Part shown: piece after piece, positions 41,221-49,957 of the stretch
Numbering within the stretch: the stretch's first letter is position 1
Layout: each line of letters begins with the position of its first letter
From: Nonomuraea guangzhouensis
GTDB lineage: Bacteria; Actinomycetota; Actinomycetes; Streptosporangiales; Streptosporangiaceae
DNA: 64,000 nt
Direction: 5' to 3'
Assembly (NCBI RefSeq): GCF_019396345.1
Contig: NZ_JAHKRM010000022.1
Location: 124,001-188,000 of the forward strand
Made by a program: the position numbers and the translations under genes
The notes under the pieces: generated by a model
Told to the model about the DNA's origin: nothing
What the model saw: only the letters and a program-made list of their open reading frames with translations
Database searches by the model: none

Positions 41221-41964
41221 ATGACGAACCCGATCCTGGTGACGGGCGGTACCGGCCGGCTCGGCCGTGCGCTCGTTCCACGACTTCTGTCCGCCGGCCA
41301 TGCCGTACGCGTGCTGAGCCGCAAGCCGTCGTCCGACGAGATGACGTGCCGCGGTGACCTGATCACCGGCGAAGGGCTGGAGGCGGCGGTCGCCGGTGCC
41401 GGCACGATCATCCACTGCGCGACCGCCAACGGCCGTGCGGATGAAGACGCCACCCGCAACCTCGTCCGGGCGGCGATGCGAACCGGTCGTCCACACCTGA
41501 TCTACGTGTCCATCGTCGGCGTCGATCGAGTGGATATTTCCTACTATCGGGCGAAACTGAGGTGTGAGCGGCTGTTAGCAGAGTCCGGGCTGCCGTTGAC
41601 CATCCAGCGCACGACCCAGTTCCACGAGCTCATCGTCTGGATGTGCACGGTCCAGCGGTGGATGCCGGCGATCGTGATGCCTGCCGGGGTCAGCTTCCAG
41701 CCCGTCGACACCGGCGAGGTGGCCGCCCGCCTGGCCGACCTGGCCGGTACGGCGCCGGCGGGCCGGGCGCCGGACATGGGTGGACCTGAGGTGCGCGCCG
41801 CGGCCGACCTGGCCCGCGCCTACATCCGCGCGCACTCCAGCCGCCGGCCGGTGGTGTCAGTGCCGCTGCCTGGCGCCGCTATCCGCGGCCTTCGAGAAGG
41901 GGGACACCTGGCTCCCGGCCAGGCAGTCGGACGGATCACCTTCGAACAGTTCCTCGCCGCATGA
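41221..41964 (+). CDS. NAD(P)-binding atypical SDR (NmrA/epimerase-like), ECF41 partner
   Basis: Atypical SDR of 247 aa with the NmrA-like nucleotide loop LVTGGTGRLGRALVPRLLSAGHAVRVLSRKP (cofactor loop TGGTGRLG), YVSIVGVDRVDISYYRAKLRCERLLAESGLP (Tyr/Lys pair YYRAK) and RTTQFHELIVW. It begins 57 bp after the ECF41 gene and fits the COE partner class (oxidoreductase/epimerase) expected for that sigma group, so it is probably the sigma factor's target. The substrate is unknown. Its stop overlaps the start of a small membrane protein (ATGA). Confidence 0.85.
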   Translation: MTNPILVTGGTGRLGRALVPRLLSAGHAVRVLSRKPSSDEMTCRGDLITGEGLEAAVAGAGTIIHCATANGRADEDATRNLVRAAMRTGRPHLIYVSIVGVDRVDISYYRAKLRCERLLAESGLPLTIQRTTQFHELIVWMCTVQRWMPAIVMPAGVSFQPVDTGEVAARLADLAGTAPAGRAPDMGGPEVRAAADLARAYIRAHSSRRPVVSVPLPGAAIRGLREGGHLAPGQAVGRITFEQFLAA

Positions 41965-42359
41965 GCACGCGTACGTGGCTCCGTGCAGGCCTGGTCTTCC
42001 TCGGCGCCGTACAGTTCGGCGTGGGGTGCTGGGCGTTGTTGCTGCCCCGCTCGTTCTTCGCCATCCCGTGGGTGGGGATGCGCATGCCGTACAACGCGCA
42101 TCTGATGATGGATTACGGCGCGATGAGCCTGGCCACGTCGGTGGCGCTGGGCGTGAGCGTGTTCATCGTACGGCGGAGCATGGTCCGTACGGCGCTTGCC
42201 GTGTACCTGATGTTCGCCGTGCCGCACCTGGCGATCCACCTGCGGCTGCTGCACCATCTGACGCCCGGAGAGCGCGTGCCGTTGCTGGTCGCGCTTTCGG
42301 TGGCGGTCATGATCCCGCTGGTGCTGTGGGCGCTCACCTCCAGGCTCGAAGAGACATGA
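41961..42359 (+). CDS. Small four-helix membrane protein
   Basis: Membrane protein of 132 aa with about four hydrophobic segments (residues 7-27, 48-68, 76-95, 105-124) and no recognised family. Start overlaps the stop of the SDR gene, so the two are coupled and probably belong to the ECF41 regulon. A strong terminator hairpin lies 19 bp downstream. Confidence 0.7.
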   Translation: MSTRTWLRAGLVFLGAVQFGVGCWALLLPRSFFAIPWVGMRMPYNAHLMMDYGAMSLATSVALGVSVFIVRRSMVRTALAVYLMFAVPHLAIHLRLLHHLTPGERVPLLVALSVAVMIPLVLWALTSRLEET

Positions 42360-42377
42360 ATCCAGCGTCAGGAAGGT

Positions 42378-42412
42378 AAGGGCTCGCGTGCTGTTTCAGC
42401 GTGCGAGCCCTT
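42378..42412. terminator. Bidirectional terminator hairpin
   Basis: Arms AAGGGCTCGC (42378-42387) and GCGAGCCCTT (42403-42412) pair perfectly, and an inner GCTG/CAGC extends the stem around a TTT loop. It lies between the convergent membrane-protein gene and the small secreted protein gene. Confidence 0.85.
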
Positions 42413-42430
42413 CGTGGTGACCGGAGTGAC

Positions 42431-42676
42431 TCAGTACCAGATGTAGACGCCGTAGGTCTGGAACGGGTGCCAGGTGCCGTCGAGCTCGCATTTCACGCGG
42501 TCCGCGGGCCAGCCGCCATAGGTGACCAGAATGTATGCGTGGCAGGTCACGAAATCGCTGGAGGTGTGAACGCGGTGCCACGATGAGGCGTGGGCCGGAA
42601 GGGCTCCGGCCAGGAGCGCGCCGCTGACGACGGCGGCGCCCAGGCCCGCGGTGAGAGCTCTTTTGATTGCCTTCAC
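42431..42676 (-). CDS. Small secreted protein, 81 aa
   Basis: Short exported protein: basic start (MKAIKRALTAG), hydrophobic core, and a likely signal-peptidase site after AHA near residue 30. The mature part of about 51 residues is aromatic and has two cysteines (FVTCHAYILV and RVKCELDGTW) that could form one disulphide. The GTG start has AGAGGAAAC upstream. No family recognised. It follows the ricin-lectin gene by 108 bp in the same direction. Confidence 0.75.
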   Translation of the reverse strand: MKAIKRALTAGLGAAVVSGALLAGALPAHASSWHRVHTSSDFVTCHAYILVTYGGWPADRVKCELDGTWHPFQTYGVYIWY

Positions 42677-42784
42677 GCTGGTGTTTCCTCTCTGATGTCC
42701 GAGCGGGAACCCTCCCGCCCGGTGATGGTCGTTGAAGTGCCGATGGGTGGGGGTGCGCGTCCGGCGGCCGGGGAGGCCCGTGTT

Positions 42785-43294
42785 CTACATGGCGTCCTTG
42801 ACCCTGATCTGGCCGTTGTCGATGACGAACCGCTGGTTGGCGTGATCCATGCAGCGCCACAGGCGGACCTTGTCGCCGTTGTTGCGGGTGTTGCCGACGT
42901 CCAGGCACACGGGTTCACCGGCGGCCAAGGTGTCCTGGAGGATGATCTTTCCTCGCCTGACGACCCACTTCTGGTTGGCGTGGTCCAGGCACTGCCACAG
43001 GCGGACCCGGGCGTCGTTGGCGCGGGTGTTGCCGGCGTCCAGGCATACCTCCCGGGCGGTGCCGACGGTGTCTTCGACCTTGATTTCGCCGTCTTCGACG
43101 ACGAACCGCTGGTTGGGGTGATCTATGCAGCGCCACAGCCGGATCTCGGTACCGTCGGCGCGGTCGTTGGTGGCGTCGATGCACACCGGGAATACGGCGT
43201 GGTGCTGGGCAACGGCCGCGGCGGGCAGAGCGGTGAGCGCGCTCACGGCGGTGACGACGGCGGCGCCGGCCAGCAGACGGCGGGCGAGCAGCAT
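42785..43294 (-). CDS. Secreted ricin-type beta-trefoil lectin
   Basis: Exported lectin of 169 aa. A signal peptide of about 28 residues (LPAAAVA end) precedes three ~42-residue trefoil repeats, each with a CxDxxxxRxxxxxxRLWxC pattern and a QxW-type end (NQRFV, NQKWV, NQRFV). A single complete trefoil suggests binding of galactose-type or related sugars outside the cell without an attached enzyme. It is probably an accessory carbohydrate-binding or agglutinin protein. Adjacent genes also encode secreted proteins. Confidence 0.9.
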   Translation of the reverse strand: MLLARRLLAGAAVVTAVSALTALPAAAVAQHHAVFPVCIDATNDRADGTEIRLWRCIDHPNQRFVVEDGEIKVEDTVGTAREVCLDAGNTRANDARVRLWQCLDHANQKWVVRRGKIILQDTLAAGEPVCLDVGNTRNNGDKVRLWRCMDHANQRFVIDNGQIRVKDAM

Positions 43295-43645
43295 GGTGCC
43301 TCCTGGAAGAAGATCACTTCGACGCGAGAAGCCTCCCGTAACCGAAAGTCAAAGATCAACTACTCTCCGTACGTGTTCGGCCATTTCTGGCCGGAGGGCA
43401 TACGGGTATCACCGTGGCGGCCATGCTCCGACTGCCACCCGGCATGATTACTTATCGAACGTAATCGACTACCTAGCGTAGCGATCGTTTCGAGGTCGGA
43501 GGATCATGCGTCTCCCCCCACGGCATGCACCACTCGCCGCCACCACCACCGCCGTCTCCCACGCCGAAAAAGCGCACGCCCCCACCGCCGGGCCACCACC
43601 CGACACCGTGACCGCCTCGCGACCGGAACCGGAAGGAGCCAGGAC
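43295..43645. other. Divergent promoter region with possible 47-codon upstream ORF
   Basis: This 351-bp stretch separates the lectin and the SGNH hydrolase. Its AT-richer part (about 43340-43490) probably carries both promoters. An ATG at 43506 opens 47 codons (MRLPPRHAPLAATTTAVSHA, then a Pro/Ala-rich tail) that end in TGA overlapping the hydrolase ATG. It could be a coupled leader peptide or a decayed signal sequence. No ribosome site is clear. Confidence 0.35.
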
Positions 43646-44401
43646 ATGAGTCAGCCGGCGGCGGCCGACGTCATCAAGGTGATGATCGTGGGAGATTCGA
43701 TCAGTCACGGCAGCAGCGGTGACTGGACATGGCGCTACCGGCTCTACAAGCACCTCCGCCACCATGGGGTCAACCTGGACCTGGTCGGGCCGAAAAACGA
43801 CCTGGACGCCATCACCACGGCCCAGACCGGCGACGGTGACCGGAGCTACGCCGATCCCGACTTCGACACCGACCACGACGCGCAGTGGGGACGGCCCTAC
43901 TGCGTGGAGATGAACGAGATCTCCGCCAAGGTCGCCGAGCACCGCCCGAACTACCTGCTGGTGCTGCTCGGCATCAACGACCTGTTCTGGTACGACCATG
44001 GGGCGGAGCAGAACGAGGCGAACCTACGCACCTTCATCGGCAACGCCCGCACCGGCAACCCGGCGCTGCGCCTGGTGCTCGGCACCCTGCTGGACACCCA
44101 CAAGGCCACGCACGACCCCCTCTTCAACGCCCGGGTCTCCGACTTCAACCGGCGGCTGATCCTGGTCGCCAACGACCTGCAGACCCAGCGGTCCCCCATC
44201 GTCATCGCCGCCACCCACGCCGAATTCGTCGCCTCCGCCCACACCTGGGACGGCACCCATCCCAACGCCCAAGGCGAACTACGGATCGCCGCCGCCTTCG
44301 CCGACACTCTGGCCGGCCAGTTCAAGATCGGCGCCCCCTACCCCCGGCCGTTCCAAACCGTCACCGAGATCCTCCCCACCGCCAAGACCGTCACCTCCTG
44401 A
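43646..44401 (+). CDS. SGNH/GDSL-family hydrolase
   Basis: Hydrolase of 251 aa. Block I is VMIVGDSISHGSSGDW (nucleophile Ser in GDSI), block III VLLGINDLFW (Asn), and block V WDGTHPNAQGE (Asp and His), completing the catalytic set of SGNH esterases and lipases. No signal peptide is present in this reading frame from the ATG with AAGGAG 7 nt upstream. Close relatives are often secreted and fused to ricin-lectin domains; here the lectin is a separate divergent gene. The substrate (acetyl ester, lipid or polysaccharide ester) is not known. Confidence 0.9.
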   Translation: MSQPAAADVIKVMIVGDSISHGSSGDWTWRYRLYKHLRHHGVNLDLVGPKNDLDAITTAQTGDGDRSYADPDFDTDHDAQWGRPYCVEMNEISAKVAEHRPNYLLVLLGINDLFWYDHGAEQNEANLRTFIGNARTGNPALRLVLGTLLDTHKATHDPLFNARVSDFNRRLILVANDLQTQRSPIVIAATHAEFVASAHTWDGTHPNAQGELRIAAAFADTLAGQFKIGAPYPRPFQTVTEILPTAKTVTS

Positions 44402-44447
44402 CGCGCCCGAACCAGCGCCGGCAGGCACCACGAGACGAGCCGGGTAA

Positions 44448-44469
44448 CACCGGCGCCGTCCGGCCGGTG
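44448..44469. terminator. Possible weak hairpin after the SGNH hydrolase gene
   Basis: Arms CACCGGC (44448-44454) and GCCGGTG (44463-44469) form a 7-bp stem in the 166-bp gap before the next gene. No T-run follows, so termination is uncertain. Confidence 0.35.
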
Positions 44470-44567
44470 CAGCGCCCGCCGTGGTCACGCCGCACCAGGT
44501 TTCGTCGACCACCGCGGTGCTCGCCGACGAGATCACTGTCCGGGTCGCTCTCTAACAGGAGGAACCC

Positions 44568-45128
44568 ATGCCACGCACTCTCGCCACCCTCGGCGCCCTT
44601 GCTGCCGCCACCTTGCTCACCCCGACCATCCCCGCCTCGGCCCACGCGGCCACCAACATGGAGATCGTCAACGGCTTCACCCGGACCGTGAAAGAGTCGG
44701 CCGGAATCCCCGTGACTTGCCCGCCCAATGAGGTCCTGCTGGGCCGATCACACTCCGCGGACTGGAACGGCAACACCACGTACTACTGCGGCCGTATCTA
44801 CATCGACAGGCAGCCAGCCCAGGTGAGCGCCCCGATCTGGAGCGATGAGCAGCGGGAAAGCAGCTCGCACTTCGAGGCGCCGGCCGACCACGCTCTGGTC
44901 GGCCGTCAACACTCCGGCAACGAGAACGGCCCCACGAGGTACGCGCACGCCTCGCTGACCGTAGGAGGGCAAACCGTGAAACTGGCTTCGTACCGATGGA
45001 CCCCGGGCCAGAGGGAGAGCCGCAGCTACTCCAAGGCGGGCGAAGACGAGGTCATGACCGGCCGCGAGCACTTCGGGGACGAGAACGCCCAAACTCAGTA
45101 TCAGTACGCCAGGATCTCTGACAGATAG
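44568..45128 (+). CDS. Secreted protein with three internal repeats
   Basis: Exported protein of 186 aa. The signal peptide ends near SAHA (residue 27). The mature part contains three ~48-residue repeats, each with a (V/A)LxGRxHxxxxN core: VLLGRSHSADWNGNTTYYCG, ALVGRQHSGNENGPTRYAHA and VMTGREHFGDENAQTQYQYA. Each is preceded by a WxxxQRESxS-type segment (WSDEQRESSS, WTPGQRESRS). Two cysteines (VTCPP, YYCG) lie in repeat one. A three-fold beta structure is likely, possibly sugar or cell-surface binding, but no family is recognised. AGGAGG precedes the ATG. Confidence 0.75.
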   Translation: MPRTLATLGALAAATLLTPTIPASAHAATNMEIVNGFTRTVKESAGIPVTCPPNEVLLGRSHSADWNGNTTYYCGRIYIDRQPAQVSAPIWSDEQRESSSHFEAPADHALVGRQHSGNENGPTRYAHASLTVGGQTVKLASYRWTPGQRESRSYSKAGEDEVMTGREHFGDENAQTQYQYARISDR

Positions 45129-45214
45129 CACAGCACCCCGGCCGTTCATACGCGACATCTGGACGCGGAAAGCCCTCCAGGATGATCCCGGAGCGCCTTT
45201 GAGCAGGTAGCGGC

Positions 45215-48022
45215 TCACAAAGGCAGACCGGCCGATCGGGTGATGTGCTCATGGACCATGGAACCCCAGCCCGCCAGCCCCGTGAGTCTCGCCCTGACCC
45301 GCTGGGCGTCGGCGTGGTCGAGCTCCTCGAAAATGTGCAGCGCGTCGCCCCAGATGAGCCGGGCGGTCTCACCTTCGCCCAGCTTCTGGTGACTGTCACC
45401 CAGCCGGGTGAGCGTTCCCGCCACGCTGCACAGATCGCCCTCGTTCCGGAACAGCACCAGGCTCTGCCGGTAGCAGTCGATGGCCTGGCCGTGCTGCTCG
45501 AGATGATGATGGATGTGGCCCAGGCTGTCCCAGGTCGCCGCCTGGCCGTGCAGGTCGCCTGTCAGGTACTGCAGGTCGAGCGCCTGCCAGCAGTAGGCGA
45601 GGGCCTTGGGATGTTCGCCGAGCAGGGTGTAGTGCCAGCCGACCGCGTTGAGCGCCCGCGCCTGCCCGGCCTGGTGGTCGATCCGCTGGTAGAGCTCGAG
45701 CGCCTGCTTGGCGTGGCTGAGCGCCTCCCGGTAGCGTTCCTGCCGTTCGAGCACTCCCGACATGTTCCCGTGCGTGTGCGCGGCGCCGGTGAGGTCGCCC
45801 AGGTCGCCGTAGAGCCGGAGCGCCGACTGGAAATGTCCGAGGGCGTCGTCATAGCGGCTCAGCTTGGTGAGGGCCCAGCCGAGGTTCCGGTAGGCGTGCG
45901 CCTGTCCGATTTCGTCGCCGGTACGGTGGGCGGCCTCCAGGCCCAGTTCCTGGAGCCCGACCTGCTCACGCCATCGACCCTGCCGATCCAGGAAATCATT
46001 CAAGAACCATGCGAGCTGCCATAAATGCGTGTCGAACCCTGAGTGCGCGGCGAGGGAGACGGCCGCCATCAGGACCGGATGCTCGGTCTTGAACCATTCC
46101 ACGGCCTGCTCGTGGTCGGTCGCCGCCGACAGGACGACTCCGGGCTGGGGCGGCGTCAGGAGCAGCGGGCTCTGATGGACGTTGAGCAGCCGGGCCGAGT
46201 GGTCCGCGGTGTGCACATAGTGGTCGAGCAGCCGGTGGAGAGCGGCCTGCCGTTCGGACTCGACCTCGTGGGCGCTCGCGAGCTCGGCGGCGTAGGCACG
46301 CAGCAGGTCGTGGAAGGCGTAGCGGCCGTGAGCGTGCTGGGTGATCAGGTGCGTACGCGTCAGCTCGGCCAGCAAGGGACGCGTCTGGGCCAGGGACATG
46401 CCCACGAGGCTGGCCGCGGCCGGCGCGGTGATCTCTGGGCCGGGGTGGGAGCCGAGCAGCCGGAACAACCGCGCGGTGTCGGCGGTGAGCGCGTGGTAGG
46501 ACCACGAGAACACGGTACGGATCTGCGTCATCGGTTCGCCGCCGTCGAAAACGTCCAGGAAGGCGTCGTCGAGTTCGGCGACCAGAACGGACAGCGATAC
46601 GTCGGGGTTGCTCGCCGCCCGTGACGCTACGATCGCGATGGCCAGGGGAAGCCGCGCGCACCGCCTGATGATCTCCTCCGCCGCGTCGGCCTCGTCGACC
46701 ACCCGGTTCGCGCCCAGGCGCTTGGCCATCAGCTTGCGGGCGTCCGAGACGGGCAGCAGCTTGAGTGGCAGCGGGTGGGCGCCTTCCATCGCCATGAGGC
46801 CGGACAGCTGGCTGCGGCTGGTCACCAGGACCAGGCAGCCCGGCGAATCCGGCAGGAGCGGACGTACCTGCTCGGAGTCACGGGCATTGTCGAGCACGAT
46901 CAGGACCCGGCGCCCGGCGAGCATGCTCCGGTAGAGGCCGGTCTGGGCGGCCAGGCCGGCCGGCACCCGTTGGGGTGGCACACCCAGCGCCTCCAGGAGG
47001 CTCCGCATCGCCTCGGCGGGACTCATCGGCGACCCGGTCGGGTCGAACCCCCGCAGGTTGAGGTACAGCTGGCCGTCCGGGAAACGTTTACTGACATGGT
47101 GCGCCCAGTGCACCGCCAAGGCGGTTTTCCCCACTCCGGCCGCTCCCGACAACACGGTGACGACGACCGCGGTGGGCTGCTCGTCGGCGGCGCCCAGGAG
47201 CGCGTCGAGCCGCTCCAGCTCGGTGGCGCGTCCGACGAATCCGTAGACGTCCAGCGGCAGCAGGGCGGGCGACAACGAAGCGGGCTCGGGCGAGGCGTTC
47301 AGAACTTGCCGGTGCACCTCGCGGAGGTCTTCGCCCGGCTCGATGCCCAGCTCCTCGATCAGTACGCGCCGGACTTCCTGGTAGACCCGCAGGGCCTCGG
47401 CCCGCTGGCCGGAGGCGTTCAGCGCCAGCATGAGCTGGCCGTGGAACCGTTCACGCAACGGGTGGCTGGCGACGAGGAAGCGCAGCTCGCCGACGAGCGA
47501 GGCGTGCCGGCCCAGCGCGAGCTCGGCGTCGATGCACTCCTCCATCATCTGGCACCAGATGTCCTCCCACACCCGGACGTAGTGCGCCCGCAGCACCTCG
47601 GAGTCGATGCCGGTCATCGGCTCGCCCCGCCACAGCGCGAGCGCGTCCCGGAGCAACGCGGACTGCCCCTGCTGATCCGTGCTCGCGGCGGCCTGCGCGG
47701 CTCGCTCCCGCAGGCGCTGGACCTGTGCCGTGTCCACCTCGCACCTGTCCACGTCCAGCAGGTAACCACCCGGCTTGGTGAGCAGGACCTGCGAGGTCGC
47801 GAGGAGCTTGCGCAGGCGCATGACATGGCTGTGCACGGTCTCGCGTGCCGTCAGGGGCGGCTCGCCGTCCCATAGGCAGTCCACCAGATGTTCGACCGGG
47901 ACGACCTCGCCGAGGCGGAGCGTGAGCGCCGCGAGGATGATGCGTTGTTTGGCGGACGTGACCGGTATCAGCATGTCCTGGTCGTCACGGATCTCCAGTG
48001 GGCCCAGCAGTTTGATCTTCAC
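45215..48022 (-). CDS. AfsR/SARP-type regulator: HTH, BTAD, NB-ARC, TPR
   Basis: Large regulator of about 935 aa. Order: OmpR-type DNA-binding domain (residues 1-95, KIKLLGPLEI to LLDVD), BTAD helical domain (about 96-245), NB-ARC ATPase (about 260-560) with Walker A GAAGVGKTALAVHW and a Walker B-like RRVLIVLDNA, then a long tetratricopeptide array (about 640-900; AYRNLGWALTKLSRYDDALGHF and similar). Such STAND-type activators switch on secondary metabolism or other gene sets when ATP and a ligand bind. The GTG at 48022 is chosen because family members start with the V-x-LLGPLEV pattern and AAAGGTGG lies upstream; an ATG 16 codons earlier is possible. No antibiotic cluster adjoins; secreted-protein genes flank it. 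Confidence 0.92.
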   Translation of the reverse strand: MKIKLLGPLEIRDDQDMLIPVTSAKQRIILAALTLRLGEVVPVEHLVDCLWDGEPPLTARETVHSHVMRLRKLLATSQVLLTKPGGYLLDVDRCEVDTAQVQRLRERAAQAAASTDQQGQSALLRDALALWRGEPMTGIDSEVLRAHYVRVWEDIWCQMMEECIDAELALGRHASLVGELRFLVASHPLRERFHGQLMLALNASGQRAEALRVYQEVRRVLIEELGIEPGEDLREVHRQVLNASPEPASLSPALLPLDVYGFVGRATELERLDALLGAADEQPTAVVVTVLSGAAGVGKTALAVHWAHHVSKRFPDGQLYLNLRGFDPTGSPMSPAEAMRSLLEALGVPPQRVPAGLAAQTGLYRSMLAGRRVLIVLDNARDSEQVRPLLPDSPGCLVLVTSRSQLSGLMAMEGAHPLPLKLLPVSDARKLMAKRLGANRVVDEADAAEEIIRRCARLPLAIAIVASRAASNPDVSLSVLVAELDDAFLDVFDGGEPMTQIRTVFSWSYHALTADTARLFRLLGSHPGPEITAPAAASLVGMSLAQTRPLLAELTRTHLITQHAHGRYAFHDLLRAYAAELASAHEVESERQAALHRLLDHYVHTADHSARLLNVHQSPLLLTPPQPGVVLSAATDHEQAVEWFKTEHPVLMAAVSLAAHSGFDTHLWQLAWFLNDFLDRQGRWREQVGLQELGLEAAHRTGDEIGQAHAYRNLGWALTKLSRYDDALGHFQSALRLYGDLGDLTGAAHTHGNMSGVLERQERYREALSHAKQALELYQRIDHQAGQARALNAVGWHYTLLGEHPKALAYCWQALDLQYLTGDLHGQAATWDSLGHIHHHLEQHGQAIDCYRQSLVLFRNEGDLCSVAGTLTRLGDSHQKLGEGETARLIWGDALHIFEELDHADAQRVRARLTGLAGWGSMVHEHITRSAGLPL

Positions 48023-48259
48023 CGACTGCCCCACCTTTCTGGTGTCATCGAGCTGCCAGCCGGATGCCATAAGCGCATGGCATAATGCTGCATTTTTGCG
48101 GATCAATAACACAATGATCAGCCAAACCGGACACGTCAACGGGGTTGGTCAATCAGTGCCACGATTCCTGACAACCGGTGCCAGCGAGCTGCCATCCGCC
48201 TGCCAGGCGGCGTCGAGACGATCTCGTTACCAACGAGTAGCGTCTGTGAGGAGCCAAGC

Positions 48260-49906
48260 TTGCGCAGGTTCACCTTAGCCACCGCGGTGGCGGCGGTATT
48301 GCTTCCCCTGCTCGCCGCGCCACCCGCCGCCGCCGACACTGTCGGGGACGCGCCGACGGTCCCCGTCCAGGGGATCGGCCCCGGCCTCTACTTCCCCGAC
48401 TCCCACACCTACGAGCTCCACGAATCGGACGTGGCGGCGGGCGCGATCGGCCGGCGTCACAACGTGACCGTCATGGACAGTGGCCTGGCCAAGCCGGAGA
48501 CCGCCCCCGCCTCACGCCCCGAGCTGGGCGTCTTCGGGCCCGGCTGGCAGGCCGAGTTCCTCGGCGGCACGATCGCCCGGAAACTGGAGATCCAGAACGG
48601 CGCCGTCGTCGTCACCGAACTGGACGGCAGCACCTCGACCCGCTACGCGCTGACCAGCAGCGTCTCCTTCCCCTCGGGCGGCGGCATCCAGAAGTACGAG
48701 GACCCGAACGGCTCCAAGGTCACGGAGACCACCAAGTGGGACGAGGCGGCCGGAGCGCTGCGTACCACGGTCGTGGAGACCATCGCGTCGAACCTGGCCA
48801 CGGCGGACGAGGGCGACGACGTCTTCGTCAACGCCGCCGGCACCCCGTTCACCGCGGCCGAGCTCAGCCCCACCTACACCTGGAACAGACTGGGCACACT
48901 CACGGGCGACAACTGGCGTGTCACCGGTTTCGGGACCAGCGCGTACGGCACGAGCCTGCTGACCTACGACTCCGCCGGACGGATCAGCACCATCAAGGAA
49001 CCGGCCGTCGACGAGAAGCCGGAAGAGACGGTGACGCTCCACTACGCGACCACCACCACGGCCACCGCCGGCTCGTACGGCGACTACGCCGGCCAGGTCA
49101 AGGAGATCACCCTCGTCTCCGGCTCCGACGCGCCGAAGACCGTGGCCAGATTCGACTACAGCCTGTCGGGCTGGCTCCGTTCCACGAGTGACCCCAGCAG
49201 CGGCACCCCGGCGGAGACGTACGCCTACGACACGGCCGGCCGCCTGGACCACCTGAACTCGCTCGAACTGGGCAACTGGGACCTGTCCTTCCCGGCGAAC
49301 AGCGCCTCCCCCACCGTGGCCTCGACCGAGCTCGACCGTCCGAGCGCCACCGACCCCCTGGCCGGTGCTACGGGAGTCGGCGATCCCAACGCCGTCGAAC
49401 CGCCCGCGTCCGACTTCACCGACCCCGCCGACATCGACGGGACGATGTCCTCCCCCACCAAGTGCGCCACCGTCGAGAACTGGTTGTGGTACACGAAGAA
49501 GGGCTGTTCGGCCTGGGCCGCGCACTACGGCTGGCACAACCCGCAGTTCAAGAACACCCCCACCGGATTCCAGGTGGTCGGCATCAACCACGACCACTGC
49601 ACGAGCTCGCCGGACAAGCCCCGGTACCTGTTCTGGAAGTTCGACTTCCGGGTGCCCTGTGACATGCACGACTACGGCTACGGCCTGATCGGCAACACGT
49701 ACAAGGGCTACAAGTGGTACATCGACCGGAACAAGAAGTCCAAGGTGGACAACCTGTTCTTCACCACGCTCGTCAAGAAGACCTGCCCCGCGTACTCGAA
49801 GGCCTCGCGTGTCGGCTGCCTCCAGCTGGCCGCCATCTATCGGGTCGGGGTGCTGGCCGGTAAGCCGAAGAAGGGTGCGGACGCCACTCGGGGTTCGCGC
49901 CCATAG
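48260..49906 (+). CDS. Secreted RHS/YD-repeat protein with C-terminal phospholipase A2 domain
   Basis: Exported protein of 548 aa. The signal peptide ends near AAADT (about residue 26). Residues about 30-345 are beta-rich with RHS-type YD repeats (LLTYDSAGRISTIKEP near 232, YAYDTAGRLDHLNS near 320). A Ser/Pro/Asp linker leads to a C-terminal prokaryotic PLA2 domain (about 400-548) with a catalytic His-Asp pair at H470-D471 in VPCDMHDYGYG and several cysteines (CATVENW, CSAWAAHYGW, CTSSPDKP, C467) for disulphides. PLA2 cleaves the sn-2 ester of phospholipids. An RHS-like front and toxic back resemble a polymorphic-toxin layout, but no immunity gene follows. TTG start supported by GAGGAG 8 nt upstream. 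Confidence 0.88.
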   Translation: MRRFTLATAVAAVLLPLLAAPPAAADTVGDAPTVPVQGIGPGLYFPDSHTYELHESDVAAGAIGRRHNVTVMDSGLAKPETAPASRPELGVFGPGWQAEFLGGTIARKLEIQNGAVVVTELDGSTSTRYALTSSVSFPSGGGIQKYEDPNGSKVTETTKWDEAAGALRTTVVETIASNLATADEGDDVFVNAAGTPFTAAELSPTYTWNRLGTLTGDNWRVTGFGTSAYGTSLLTYDSAGRISTIKEPAVDEKPEETVTLHYATTTTATAGSYGDYAGQVKEITLVSGSDAPKTVARFDYSLSGWLRSTSDPSSGTPAETYAYDTAGRLDHLNSLELGNWDLSFPANSASPTVASTELDRPSATDPLAGATGVGDPNAVEPPASDFTDPADIDGTMSSPTKCATVENWLWYTKKGCSAWAAHYGWHNPQFKNTPTGFQVVGINHDHCTSSPDKPRYLFWKFDFRVPCDMHDYGYGLIGNTYKGYKWYIDRNKKSKVDNLFFTTLVKKTCPAYSKASRVGCLQLAAIYRVGVLAGKPKKGADATRGSRP

Positions 49907-49921
49907 AAGCACCTGACCTAT

Positions 49922-49951
49922 GACCGGATGGCGGGCGGCCGCCATCCGGTC
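49922..49951. terminator. Bidirectional terminator, 13-bp perfect stem
   Basis: GACCGGATGGCGG (49922-49934), loop GCGG, CCGCCATCCGGTC (49939-49951). It lies between the convergent PLA2 gene and rbsC and should end transcription from both sides. Confidence 0.92.
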
Positions 49952-49957
49952 CCTTGG

